This document shows, piece by piece, positions 47,109 through 55,733 of a stretch of 64,000 bases of DNA. Every line of letters starts with the position of its first letter. Positions within the stretch are counted from its first letter, which is position 1. Made by a program: the position numbers and the translations under genes. The notes beneath the pieces are model-generated. The model saw only the letters and a list, made by a program, of their open reading frames with translations. It was not told the origin of the DNA and searched no databases. Location: contig NZ_CP089928.1 in assembly GCF_021290385.1 (NCBI RefSeq), positions 1,658,501 through 1,722,500 on the forward strand, given 5' to 3'. This stretch comes from Microbulbifer sp. YPW16 (lineage in GTDB: Bacteria; Pseudomonadota; Gammaproteobacteria; Pseudomonadales; Cellvibrionaceae).

Positions 47109-49070
47109 TTATTTGAGGTGCTGGTCCAGGAAACCGATAACTTCCGACATTGCCGCTTTTCTGTTTACAGATTCATTGAAATGGTGGGTTCCATGGTCAA
47201 GCACTTCCAGACGCACCCTCTTATCTTCTCGCTCCAGCGCCTTGGCCATCATTTTCGACTGGCCAACATCAACCCGTGTATCAAACCCACCATGCACCAA
47301 CAATACCGGGACACTGAAACTTCCGGCATGGTTCACCGGTGAATTGTTCTCGATATCCTTCCTTTCCTCCGGGGAATGAATATCAGCAAGCTGCTCCTCG
47401 TAGTAACGGTTGTAGCCCCGCACGAAATCAAAATTAATCATGCTGGGAATATCGCTGACGCCAGCCAAACTGACCACACAATCGAACCTTTTCGGCGTTT
47501 TGAAACCAGCGGTAAGAGCTACATACCCGCCGTAACTGGCGCCAACGATACAGGCCCTCTCGGTGTCAGCCAGTTTGTTCCGCTCTACCCAGCTTACAGC
47601 ATCAATAACATCCTGCTGCATTGCCTTACCCCATTGCTTATATCCCGCAACGAGATAATCATCGCCAAACCCGGAGGAACCACGAAAGTTCACTTGTAAT
47701 ACCGCATACCCACGATCTGCAAACATCTGCACCCAGGGATCAAAGTACTGGGTATCACGGGCATGCGGGCCACCATGGGGAAATACAACCAGCGGAGCAT
47801 CGGTAACACCCCCAGGGCGAGTAAGGTACCCATTCAGCTCCATCCCATCAGAGGCCTCGAAACTGAAAGGCTCAACTTTCGCAAGGCTCTTGTTCTCGAG
47901 CTTCGGAAACTGGCTGAACCAGAAATCCAGGGTCTTTTTCTGTCGGTCAAACAGATAATACTTCCCGGGGGAGTGATCCGATATTGCATATACCACCATC
48001 CGGTTGCCGGACTTATCCCTGCTCACAATATGGGACTTCAACCCCTGCCGCTGGAACAGGAGCCTCAGTTGCTGCGAAATATTGGATTTCTGCGCACTGA
48101 CATATTTATGCTCTACAAAATTATCCAGGTAACTGAAGCCGATAAATTCATTGGCATCGCCCGCCCTCCAGAAAATAGGACCCTCCACATCGAGAGTGGC
48201 CGGTGCCTCCCCGACCAAACCGGAAAACTGCCCACTTTCTATGTCGTAACGCCAGATGGCCCTCTTCCCCAGCTTGCGATTGCTGATCACCAGGAGTGTG
48301 TGACTTTCATCCTCATAAAAAAATGGATAAAAACTGTCATCTTTATAGGCATCAAAGCTGGCGATGCGCTGCCAGTCCTCCTTGGCATTTTTGCGGAAGT
48401 AGACATGATTAACGCGCGACTCTCTCTTGGTGTCACGCCCCATGGCGAGCCGAACCTCACCTTTGCGATCTACTCCCCAGCTAAATATCTGGCGATCATT
48501 GGGCAAGTACTTCTCGAAATCCCCGTTTTCAACATTAACCTTGAACACAGAGGAAAAATAATTATCCCGCGGATCGGCAACCTCGACGAGTATATGCTCG
48601 TCATCCTCAGGCAAAAGGCTTACTACCGATGGATTCAACCTCAGGAGGTCAATATCACTCTCTGCAACATCCCTTTTCTTCAGCTCAATTGTGGACTTTC
48701 CATCAATTGAGATTGAGTACAGGGTGGTCAACCGGGCCCGCACGTTGCGCCCCCCCACCCGCAGTTGCTCTGGTTGCGAGACTGCCGCCAACACACGCTC
48801 ATTATTGAGCCAGCTTACGGACTCAATCCTGAACTTGCCCTCCTCCAGTCCAACAAGAAAGTTCACCTCTTTACTACCGTAGGGGGCTGTTGCCACAAGA
48901 GTCTTGTTCTCTGAGTTGACTACAGCCAGCAGGTTCTTTCCATCTGGGGAAACTGATACCTGGTTAACCAATGGAAGGTCACTGAATGCTCCAGAGTCTG
49001 CCGCACGCACACCCACTGCAACGATGAGACAAACTGTAACAAATAGGCTTTTCAAGCAACTTGAATTCAT
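47109..49070 (-). CDS. S9 family prolyl oligopeptidase-type peptidase, exported
   Basis: 653 residues from MNSSCLKSLFVTVCLIVAVGVRA at 49070 (signal peptide). An N-terminal beta-propeller precedes an alpha/beta hydrolase domain with the triad: S512 in GASYGGY, D597 in HGGFDTRVD, and a His in LDHGTHHF (about 629-630). The acyl/dipeptidyl-peptidase-like layout (HGGPHARDTQYFDPWVQMFADRGYAVLQVNFRGSSGFG) is typical of S9C. It cleaves peptides in the periplasm or outside. The gene is visibly less GC-rich (many AAA/AAT codons) than its neighbours, a possible sign of transfer. Confidence 0.92.
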   Translation of the reverse strand: MNSSCLKSLFVTVCLIVAVGVRAADSGAFSDLPLVNQVSVSPDGKNLLAVVNSENKTLVATAPYGSKEVNFLVGLEEGKFRIESVSWLNNERVLAAVSQPEQLRVGGRNVRARLTTLYSISIDGKSTIELKKRDVAESDIDLLRLNPSVVSLLPEDDEHILVEVADPRDNYFSSVFKVNVENGDFEKYLPNDRQIFSWGVDRKGEVRLAMGRDTKRESRVNHVYFRKNAKEDWQRIASFDAYKDDSFYPFFYEDESHTLLVISNRKLGKRAIWRYDIESGQFSGLVGEAPATLDVEGPIFWRAGDANEFIGFSYLDNFVEHKYVSAQKSNISQQLRLLFQRQGLKSHIVSRDKSGNRMVVYAISDHSPGKYYLFDRQKKTLDFWFSQFPKLENKSLAKVEPFSFEASDGMELNGYLTRPGGVTDAPLVVFPHGGPHARDTQYFDPWVQMFADRGYAVLQVNFRGSSGFGDDYLVAGYKQWGKAMQQDVIDAVSWVERNKLADTERACIVGASYGGYVALTAGFKTPKRFDCVVSLAGVSDIPSMINFDFVRGYNRYYEEQLADIHSPEERKDIENNSPVNHAGSFSVPVLLVHGGFDTRVDVGQSKMMAKALEREDKRVRLEVLDHGTHHFNESVNRKAAMSEVIGFLDQHLK

Positions 49071-49245
49071 ATCAACCCCCAATCCCGATTTCTTTATAGT
49101 TATATCCCTAAACACTTAGGCTGGATTTACTAAATCGGGAAAGAGGATAACCGGCATACAGCCGGTTGATCGACCATTTACTACATTATTTTCTGCACGA
49201 TTCAAGAAGGGCCAAAAGGTTTGAATACAATGACAGGTTAGGCAA

Positions 49246-49872
49246 TCACCATTCAATACCCTTGCGGGCGGCAACTCCTTTTTCGAATGCATGTTTCTCA
49301 GCCCGCATCTCGGTAACCGTATCGGCAATACCCTTCAGGTACTGCTTTGCGCCACGCCCGGTAATGATCACCGTCTGCTCACGCGGGCGGTTTTCTATAG
49401 CGGTGATCACTGCATCTCGATCGAGCCACTTGTAATTGAGGGCATAAGTGAGCTCATCCAGCACTACCAGGTATACCGACTCATCCGCGAGCGCCGCGGA
49501 AAGTTTTTCCCACAATGCCAGGGCCGCAGCCTTGTCGGCCTCGAAGTCCTGGGTCTCCCAGGTAAAGTCGGTGCCCATTTCAAACCACTGCAGGGAAAAC
49601 TGCTCCGCCGGCAGTCCCGTGAGGAGGTTTTTCTCCCCGCACTCCCAGGCTCCCTTGATAAACTGCCCCACCACTACCCTGTAGCCATACCCCAGGGCCC
49701 GGGTGACCGTACCCATTGCCGCGGTGGTCTTGCCCTTGCCGTCACCGGTGTAGAGGATGGCAATCCCGCGCTCTTCCAGCGCCTTTGCAACACCCGCATC
49801 GACAATTTCCTTGCGCTGCTGCATACGCCGCTTATGGCGCTCGGCCTTTTTACCGGTGTCCGAATCGGTCAT
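49246..49872 (-). CDS. cobO: Cob(I)yrinic acid a,c-diamide adenosyltransferase
   Basis: 208 residues from the ATG at 49872 (GGAG 8 nt upstream); an in-frame TTG 6 nt earlier is less likely. The P-loop GDGKGKTT (43-50) follows the basic N-terminal helix KKAERHKRRMQQRKEIVD typical of CobO/BtuR; VLDELTYALNYKWL, ENRPREQTVIITGRGA and ADTVTEMRAEKHAFEKGVAARKGIEW complete the family pattern. It adenosylates corrinoids with ATP. It is downstream of btuB in the same direction, 229 bp apart, across a repeat cluster. Confidence 0.95.
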   Translation of the reverse strand: MTDSDTGKKAERHKRRMQQRKEIVDAGVAKALEERGIAILYTGDGKGKTTAAMGTVTRALGYGYRVVVGQFIKGAWECGEKNLLTGLPAEQFSLQWFEMGTDFTWETQDFEADKAAALALWEKLSAALADESVYLVVLDELTYALNYKWLDRDAVITAIENRPREQTVIITGRGAKQYLKGIADTVTEMRAEKHAFEKGVAARKGIEW

Positions 49873-49915
49873 GGACAAAACTCCGCGTTAGAAAATTGCT
49901 CGCAAACTCAAGAGC

Positions 49916-50096
49916 TGTAGGAGCGGCCGCTGGTCGCGACCGAAAGGATACTCGGCGCGACACATGGTAATTATCGCACTCTGCAGTCCCGCGCAGCCGA
50001 TAGTAACCGGATCGCAGTCCGGGCGAACACAAGGTTCGCCCCTACACCCCTCCAGCGTCGCAGGGATAGCGTTCCCGCCCAGAGCCGCTCCTACAC
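49916..50096. repeat. Composite repeat: family A copy nested between inverted family B copies
   Basis: Rightward B copy at 49916-49942 (loop GCT), an A copy at 50021-50045 (stem GGGCGAAC, loop ACAAG, stem GTTCGCCC, tail CTAC), then an inverted, degenerate B end at about 50070-50096 (GCCGCTCCTACA). It occupies nearly the whole btuB-cobO gap. Confidence 0.85.
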
Positions 50097-50101
50097 CAGA
50101 C

Positions 50102-51964
50102 TCAAAGTGTCATCTCGACTCCGGCATAAACCGCCGCCCCGGCCGTATTGTAGCCGGCCACCTCGCGGTAATCCTCATCGAGGATATTCTCACCACGCAG
50201 GTTCAGCCGCAGGGACTCGGAAATCCGGTAAGACACCTTCAGGTCCAGCACGCTGTAATCATCCAGGGCGACCACTGGACCGAAAAAATCCGGGTTCGGA
50301 CTCAGCCGGTTTGCGACCCTGCGCCAGTTTGCTCCCACTGCAAGGCGGTCCCCCAGCAGGCGATAATTCCCACCCAGGTTATAGACCTGCCCCGGTACCT
50401 GCAGGCGCTGGCTACCATTCGTGTCTTCGGCATCCAGGAGCGTTCCGTTAAAGTACCAGTCCAGGCTATCCAGAAGCTTGCCAGACATGACCAACTCGAT
50501 GCCCTCGGACCGGCTTACACCGTCATCCTGCCCGTAGGCACCGAAACCGGAATTGCCCAGGCTGTAGTCAAAGATGATGGCGTCCTGGATCTGCTGGTCG
50601 AAATAAACCAGCTCCAGGTGCAGTCTCTCGGCAAGCCGGTATTCGGCGGCCAGCTCATAGCCGCGGCTGGTCTCCGGCCCCACCGGCCCTGCGCCCTCGC
50701 CCACGTTATACGCCAGCTCGAACGGGCTGGGCGCCCGGTAACCGGTGCCGTAGCTCGCGCGCAGCTTGGCCTCCACCTCATCACCCAACAGGATCGGGTA
50801 GGCCAGGGAGCTGCGCCAGCTGTCGTGATCCTCGGTCTCCAGGGTGTCGCGACGCACACCTACAGAGTAATGGATTACCCCTCCCAGGTCGGCACGCCAT
50901 TCACTGAAGATTCCCAGGCTATCCAGTTCCCGGGCATCGAAGGCGCTGGAGAATTCCTGCTGTTCGTACTCCGCACCCCAGAGCAACTCACCGCCGGCAA
51001 GCGCCGTATTGCCCACATAGTTGAGCTCGTCGATACCACCATCCACGGCAAAGGTACTTGCACCCACCGCGAGGCTGTCCCGCTCGATCTCCTGTCGTGC
51101 CACCGCCAACTGGTTGCCGATGCCGGAGACCCGGTAGTCGGCACTCAGGCGATAGCTGCCCTGGGTGTATTCGTCGAGACAGTCATTGGAAGAGGAAAAA
51201 CCGGCGAAGCAGCCGTCAAACGCCGACTCGGTGCCGGTGTGACGTACCTGCGCACGCAGGGCAAGGTTCTCGCTGACCTGGTATCCCAGCTGGGCGCTGG
51301 CGGTGCGATTGCTGTAGCCGTCCCGTTCGCCGCTGGCATCCGCCACCTGGCTGTTGAAACCATCGGTATCCAATACCCCCAGGTTGATCCGGTAATCCCA
51401 TTGTTCGCCCTCGCCGTAGAGGCTGGCGCTGGTATCGCGGCTACCGTAACGTCCCGTCTCTACTGCCAGGGACCCACCCAGCGGGGCATCGGCTTTTTTG
51501 GTGATGATATTGATCACACCACCGGCCCCGGCGCCATACATCATGCCCTGGGGGCCACGCAGGACTTCCACTCGCTCGATATCACCCGCCAGCAGGTGCT
51601 GGAACTGGGTGGCCACCTGGGTGTTCGCGGGATCGGCAATGTTGACACCGTCCAGCAATACCAGGGTGCGGTAATTGCTTTCACCGCGCAGGTAGATATT
51701 GCTCACTTTGCCGGCGCCACCGTTATTGCTGACAGCAACCCCTGGCAGAGTGCGAATGACATCCAGCAACCTGGCATAGCCCAACCGCTCGATATCGGCG
51801 GCAGTAACAATCGACACCGATACCCCCAGCTCCCGTCGCGGTATTTCCACGCGGCTGGCAGTAACGGAAACCTGTTCCAGTTCGCCGTTGTCTTCGGCGG
51901 ACACAATCTGGCTGGTGGCGGTCAGCAATGGCAGTAGCGCCGCCGGGAGAAGAGTTTTGTTCAC
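50102..51964 (-). CDS. btuB: TonB-dependent vitamin B12 receptor
   Basis: 620 residues, the BtuB size, with a signal peptide (MNKTLLPAALLPLLTATSQIVSA). TonB-box-like EQVSVTASRVEIPRREL, plug VLLDGVNIADPANTQVATQFQHLLAGDIERVEVLRGPQGMMYGAGAGGVINIITKK, and a barrel ending DEDYREVAGYNTAGAAVYAGVEMTL. Assignment to B12 rests on the cobalamin riboswitch in its leader and the adjacent cobO and btuFCD. It imports cobalamin across the outer membrane using TonB energy. Confidence 0.93.
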   Translation of the reverse strand: MNKTLLPAALLPLLTATSQIVSAEDNGELEQVSVTASRVEIPRRELGVSVSIVTAADIERLGYARLLDVIRTLPGVAVSNNGGAGKVSNIYLRGESNYRTLVLLDGVNIADPANTQVATQFQHLLAGDIERVEVLRGPQGMMYGAGAGGVINIITKKADAPLGGSLAVETGRYGSRDTSASLYGEGEQWDYRINLGVLDTDGFNSQVADASGERDGYSNRTASAQLGYQVSENLALRAQVRHTGTESAFDGCFAGFSSSNDCLDEYTQGSYRLSADYRVSGIGNQLAVARQEIERDSLAVGASTFAVDGGIDELNYVGNTALAGGELLWGAEYEQQEFSSAFDARELDSLGIFSEWRADLGGVIHYSVGVRRDTLETEDHDSWRSSLAYPILLGDEVEAKLRASYGTGYRAPSPFELAYNVGEGAGPVGPETSRGYELAAEYRLAERLHLELVYFDQQIQDAIIFDYSLGNSGFGAYGQDDGVSRSEGIELVMSGKLLDSLDWYFNGTLLDAEDTNGSQRLQVPGQVYNLGGNYRLLGDRLAVGANWRRVANRLSPNPDFFGPVVALDDYSVLDLKVSYRISESLRLNLRGENILDEDYREVAGYNTAGAAVYAGVEMTL

Positions 51965-52089
51965 AGTGATTCCCCAATCTCGAAAAAGGACGGATTGAGG
52001 GAGGGTGAGTGCAATCGGTGCTTACCACAGGGACCGGAAGCGGGCTTCAGCGGTCGCCTTACACAGACCAGACAAAGCCCTCCGCTTTA

Positions 52090-52240
52090 TCCTACGAATG
52101 CCGAGGGCCGGTATCGGGCTTACCGCGTTAGCGGCTCACCGTTGCGGGGGCAGCGCCGGACTCACTGGAACCAGTTCACCGGACTTCCCGTTTAACCCGA
52201 CCAAGCGCCACCCCCGAGGGAAAAGACGCTGCCGGGCACC
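52090..52240 (-). promoter_or_regulatory. Cobalamin riboswitch in the btuB leader
   Basis: On the minus strand the leader shows TTAAACGGGAAG then CCGGTGAACTGG, the core CTGCCCCCGCAACGGT (52138-52153), and the B12-box variant AAGCCCGATACCGGCC (52106-52121) followed by CTCGGCATTCG. These are the conserved blocks of the RF00174 cobalamin aptamer in the right order and spacing. A second hairpin (GACCG...CGGTC) lies downstream at about 52030-52060 and may belong to the expression platform; no T run follows, so control of translation initiation is more likely than termination. The boundaries are approximate. Confidence 0.92.
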
Positions 52241-52362
52241 CAAAGCGGGCCGCAGTATAGCAGTGAAGCACCCCACGGCGAACCGCAGGTCACGATCCGG
52301 TGCTACCGTTACAGGGACTACCCGATAGCAACCCCGTAGATGCGACTGGCGGAGGTGAGCAG

Positions 52363-52566
52363 ATGAGCATGCTCAAGGAGCTGGAACTGGCAAGGCAGGA
52401 ATTGCAGGATTCGGAAGCGCGCTGGGAAAATGCTCGCGAGGGCAACGCCGACAAGTACCGCCGGGAGGTCGAGGCCGCACGGAACCGCGTGCGCCGGCTG
52501 GAGAAGGCGCTGGAGGAATCGGGTGGGAAGCCACCGGGAACCGGTGGAGCCAACGATCGGGATTAA
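52363..52566 (+). CDS. Small coiled-coil protein
   Basis: 67 residues: MSMLKELELARQELQDSEARW, a highly charged helical middle with heptad-like Leu/Ala spacing (EVEAARNRVRRLEKALEES), and a Gly/Pro-rich tail. The RBS GGAGGT stands 6 nt before the ATG, and the codon pattern is like neighbouring genes, which is why this small frame is accepted; upstream ATG/GTG codons lack an RBS. It is divergent from the btuB riboswitch and convergent with btuD. I do not recognise the family. Confidence 0.7.
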   Translation: MSMLKELELARQELQDSEARWENAREGNADKYRREVEAARNRVRRLEKALEESGGKPPGTGGANDRD

Positions 52567-52586
52567 CCCCGGCGAAACCCGCCCGC

Positions 52587-53357
52587 CTACAGCAGGTCCA
52601 GCGGCACAAAATCCGCCACACCATCGCGCCAGCGGAACTCGCAACTGACTCCGTACACCTCGCCGATCAGGTCAGGCGTGAGGACCTCCTCCGGGGTGCC
52701 CGTGGCACGCAGGCGGCCGCCCTCCAGGAGCAGGATGCGGTCGCAGTAACGGGCTGCCAGCGCCAGGTCGTGCAGGGCCAGGACTACCGTGCGCCCGCTG
52801 TCCGCCTGCTGGCGAAAGTTCTGCATCAACTGCAACTGGTGGCGGATATCCAGCGCCGCGGTGGGCTCATCGGCGATCAGTACGGGCGCCTCGCCCACCA
52901 GTAACCGCGCCAGTTGCACCCGGCGCAGCTCACCGCCCGACAGCCGGGTTACCGGGCGGTCGGCGAATTCCACAGCGTCCACCTGGGCCAGCGCCCGGTG
53001 CACCCGGTTATCGCGGTCGGCCGGCTTGCCCCAGGGCAGCAGGCCCAGCGCCACCAGGTCACGGGCGGCCAGGCTCCAGGCGGGCGTCTCGGCCTGGGGC
53101 AGGTAGGCACACAACTGTGCGCGCTCCCCGGCCGGGATTTTCGCCGCGTCATTGCCATCGATCTCGACCCTTCCCGCGGCCGGCGCCAGCACTCCCGCCA
53201 GCACCTGTAACAGGCTGCTCTTGCCCGCACCGTTGGGGCCCACCACCGCAGTCAGCTCACCAGGTTGAAAGCGGCAGCTGAGATTTTCGAGCACACGCTG
53301 GCGATGCCGGTCGACCGCCAGCTGGTGCACGCTGACTGGTAGCGCTCCCCGGCTCAT
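52587..53357 (-). CDS. btuD: Vitamin B12 ABC transporter ATPase
   Basis: 256 residues from the ATG at 53357; the frame runs on upstream only because it shadows btuC. Walker A GPNGAGKSS (40-48), Q-loop AYLPQAE, signature RLSGGELRRVQLARLLVGEAPVLIADEPTAALD, and switch His in VVLALHDLALAARY. It powers the BtuCDF importer at the inner membrane. The start overlaps the btuC stop in ATGA. Named for its neighbours; the ATPase alone would be read as FecE/BtuD type. Confidence 0.93.
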   Translation of the reverse strand: MSRGALPVSVHQLAVDRHRQRVLENLSCRFQPGELTAVVGPNGAGKSSLLQVLAGVLAPAAGRVEIDGNDAAKIPAGERAQLCAYLPQAETPAWSLAARDLVALGLLPWGKPADRDNRVHRALAQVDAVEFADRPVTRLSGGELRRVQLARLLVGEAPVLIADEPTAALDIRHQLQLMQNFRQQADSGRTVVLALHDLALAARYCDRILLLEGGRLRATGTPEEVLTPDLIGEVYGVSCEFRWRDGVADFVPLDLL

Positions 53358-54349
53358 AACTGCAACCCCCGCCGCGCGCTCACGATCAGCCAGAAAAAGA
53401 ATGGTGCGCCGATAAAGGCAGTCACCGCACCGATGCGCAGTTCCTGCGCACCGATAAAGTTGAGCACCAGGATATCCGCCAGCAACAACAGCAGCGCACC
53501 GGCCAGGGCGCTGGCCCACAGCAGCCGGCCCGGATCCTGGTTGACCAACGGCCGTACCAGGTGCGGCACCACCAGGCCGATAAATCCAATCGTGCCCGCT
53601 ACCGCCACCGCGGCCCCTACCGCGGCGGCAATACCCAGCAGGATCGCCAGCGGATAGCGGCGCCCGCCGAAGCCCAGCGACGCAGCGCTGGCCTCCCCCA
53701 GGGACAGGGCCCGCAGGTAGTTGCGCCCGCAGAACATCAGCGCTGCACCCACCACAACGAACGGCAGCGCCAGTAGCAGCTGGTCCCAGCCCCGGTTCGC
53801 CAGTGAGCCCAGCAGCCAGAAGACGATTTCCTGCATGGCGAACATACTGGGCGCGTAGTTGAGGGCCAGGGCCATCAGTGCGGACAGGAAGGCGTTGATG
53901 GCTACCCCGGCCAGGACCAGCCGGCTGGCGCTGGCCCCGCGACCGGCCAGCAGCCAGACACAGGCGACAGCCAGAAAGGCGCCGCCAATCGCCAGCAGCG
54001 GCAGCAGCCAGCCGGCCTGCCAGGCGAGGCCGTAATACAGTAGCAGGATGGCCGCCAGCGCCGCGCCACTGCTCACCCCCAGCAGCGCCGGCTCTGCCAG
54101 CGGGTTGCGCAGCATACCCTGCATGGCGGCGCCGCCCATCCCCAGCGCGGCCCCCACCAGCACCGCCAGCAATGCCCGGGGCAGGCGCAGTTGCCACAGG
54201 ATGACTGCATCACTGCCCTGCGCATGCCAACCATCGGTAAGGGCGCCAGCCAGGTCGATGTCCACCGGGCCACTGGCCAGGGCACCGAGCAGTGCCAGCG
54301 GCAGGGCCAGCACCATCAGGGCCAGTATTGCGTTACTGCGATTTAACAA
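53354..54349 (-). CDS. btuC: Vitamin B12 ABC transporter permease
   Basis: 331 residues if the TTG at 54349 is the start, overlapping the btuF stop by 17 nt. This start gives the short polar leader (LNRSN) before helix 1. The next option is the ATG at 54316, which loses it. FecCD-type membrane protein: about 10 hydrophobic helices, RLPRALLAVLVGAALGMGGAAMQGMLRNPLAEPALLGVSSGAALAA, and GTIGFIGLVVPHLVRPLVNQDP, the ATPase-contact segment. It forms the inner-membrane channel for cobalamin. Confidence 0.92.
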   Translation of the reverse strand: MLNRSNAILALMVLALPLALLGALASGPVDIDLAGALTDGWHAQGSDAVILWQLRLPRALLAVLVGAALGMGGAAMQGMLRNPLAEPALLGVSSGAALAAILLLYYGLAWQAGWLLPLLAIGGAFLAVACVWLLAGRGASASRLVLAGVAINAFLSALMALALNYAPSMFAMQEIVFWLLGSLANRGWDQLLLALPFVVVGAALMFCGRNYLRALSLGEASAASLGFGGRRYPLAILLGIAAAVGAAVAVAGTIGFIGLVVPHLVRPLVNQDPGRLLWASALAGALLLLLADILVLNFIGAQELRIGAVTAFIGAPFFFWLIVSARRGLQL

Positions 54350-55166
54350 ACTCTGCTCTCTTTTCCGTGAGTTCTTCCAGGGTCGCCCCCGCCACCAGGG
54401 CGGGACAGAAACCCAGTTCCGCCGGCAGGGTATACACATGGCCGCGCTCGATATAGCGCCGGATGACCGGGTGCCGGGTCGCCAGGTGGGCCAGGGCGAA
54501 CTCCTGCTCACCGCCATAGAGCACCAGCAGGTCGGGCTGTGCGGCAATCACCTCTTCCAGGCTCACCTTCTGTAACTGCTCGCCGCCGCGTTCGGCGGCC
54601 AGGTTGCGGAAACCGGCACGCTCCAGCAATTGGTGCTCCAGCATGCCACTGCCATAGGTAATATTGTTCGCCGACAGGATTAATGCGGTCGGATCGCCAC
54701 CGGCTTTTTCTGTCGCCACTGCCGGGGGTTGCCCTGCAAGCAGCGACTGCAGCGTTTTATAGTGAGAGTCCAGCTGTGGGTTATCACCCAGTACCGAGCG
54801 CAATGACTGCAGCTGCTCCAGTAGCTGTTCCAGTCTGTAGGCGTCGGGAACCTTGACCACCCGCACCCCCAGCTCCTGCAGGCGTGCCGCCGCGCGGCCG
54901 GCGCCGTACTGCCCCGCCAGCACAAGGTCGGGATCCAGTTTCAGCAGCTCTTCCGCACGCCCGCGGTTCAGGTGAATGCCCACCGGCAGGGGCGCGCGGC
55001 GGTAGTGGTCGTTATCGGCAAGCCAGGTCACCGATACAATCTTCTCCGGTGCCACCCATTCCAGCAGCAACTGGTCCAGGCACAGGTTCAGCGACGCAAT
55101 CCTCTCCTGGGCCAGGGCGCCGGGGGCCATGGCCAGTAATAGCAGTATCCGGGACACGAAATGCAT
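54333..55166 (-). CDS. btuF: Periplasmic cobalamin-binding protein
   Basis: 277 residues with a signal peptide (MHFVSRILLLLAMAPGALA). Class III binding-protein layout: RIASLNLCLDQLLLEWVAPEKIVSVTWLADNDHYR, AEELLKLDPDLVLAGQYGAGRAAARLQELGVRVVKVPD, and a C-terminal RGHVYTLPAELGFCPALVAGATLEELTEKR. It delivers cobalamin from BtuB to BtuCD. It is first of the btuF-btuC-btuD run with overlapping genes. No riboswitch is seen before it, unlike btuB. Confidence 0.92.
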   Translation of the reverse strand: MHFVSRILLLLAMAPGALAQERIASLNLCLDQLLLEWVAPEKIVSVTWLADNDHYRRAPLPVGIHLNRGRAEELLKLDPDLVLAGQYGAGRAAARLQELGVRVVKVPDAYRLEQLLEQLQSLRSVLGDNPQLDSHYKTLQSLLAGQPPAVATEKAGGDPTALILSANNITYGSGMLEHQLLERAGFRNLAAERGGEQLQKVSLEEVIAAQPDLLVLYGGEQEFALAHLATRHPVIRRYIERGHVYTLPAELGFCPALVAGATLEELTEKRAEFVKSQ

Positions 55167-55332
55167 CGCTGCTGTGGCTTCCTTTACAATCTGTTACCGG
55201 GACGCATTGCGATAAGGAAACACTGTTCCCGAAGGTCCCGCGCACGGAGGGTGCATCTGAATTGCCCTGTCGATGCATCATACCGATTGCATGGGCAATT
55301 AGTTAACGACAAAGAAAAAGACGGAGAACACC

Positions 55333-55716
55333 GTGAACGAAGCAACTCTTGCACTCCTGGTCCCCTTCGGGGTCTTCCTGCTGATCGGGGTTTCACTTTG
55401 GCTGGTATTGAACTTTCGCGCCAAAAGGAACCTGGAGATCCAGAACACCCTGCGCCTGGCCCTGGAAAAGGGCGTCGAGCTGACACCAGACCTGATTGAG
55501 CACCTGGGAGCCAACAACAAGCCGCACCCGTTGAAGGACCTGCGGCGTGGCATTGTCTGGATCGCCGTTGCCGCCGGCATCGCGGCGTTTGGCGTTTTTG
55601 TCCCTGACCCGAGCAATCACGCCATGTTTGCCCTACTGGCAGTAGCCACGCTGCCGTTCGCTATTGGCCTGGGCTACCTGGCCATGCACCTGTTCTCACG
55701 GCAACAGCCAGCCTGA
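55333..55716 (+). CDS. Small inner-membrane protein (DUF6249-like)
   Basis: 127 residues with a GTG start and GGAG 6 nt upstream. N-terminal helix LALLVPFGVFLLIGVSLWLVLNF, then a charged cytosolic segment (RAKRNLEIQNTLRLALEKGVELTPDLIEHLGANNKPHPLKDLRRG) and two more helices (IVWIAVAAGIAAFGVFV and AMFALLAVATLPFAIGLGYLAMHLF). The ALEKGVELTPDLIE segment is the DUF6249 hallmark; these genes often accompany an ECF sigma factor, which is absent here. Function unknown. Confidence 0.8.
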   Translation: MNEATLALLVPFGVFLLIGVSLWLVLNFRAKRNLEIQNTLRLALEKGVELTPDLIEHLGANNKPHPLKDLRRGIVWIAVAAGIAAFGVFVPDPSNHAMFALLAVATLPFAIGLGYLAMHLFSRQQPA

Positions 55717-55733
55717 GGAGGCAACCGGGGCGC

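Noticed and set aside
49964-51937. 657-codon open frame antisense to btuB
   Set aside because: Shadow frame; btuB has a signal peptide, receptor motifs and a riboswitch.
55167-55332. Second cobalamin riboswitch before btuF
   Set aside because: Neither the GCCCCCGC core nor a B12 box is present on the minus strand.
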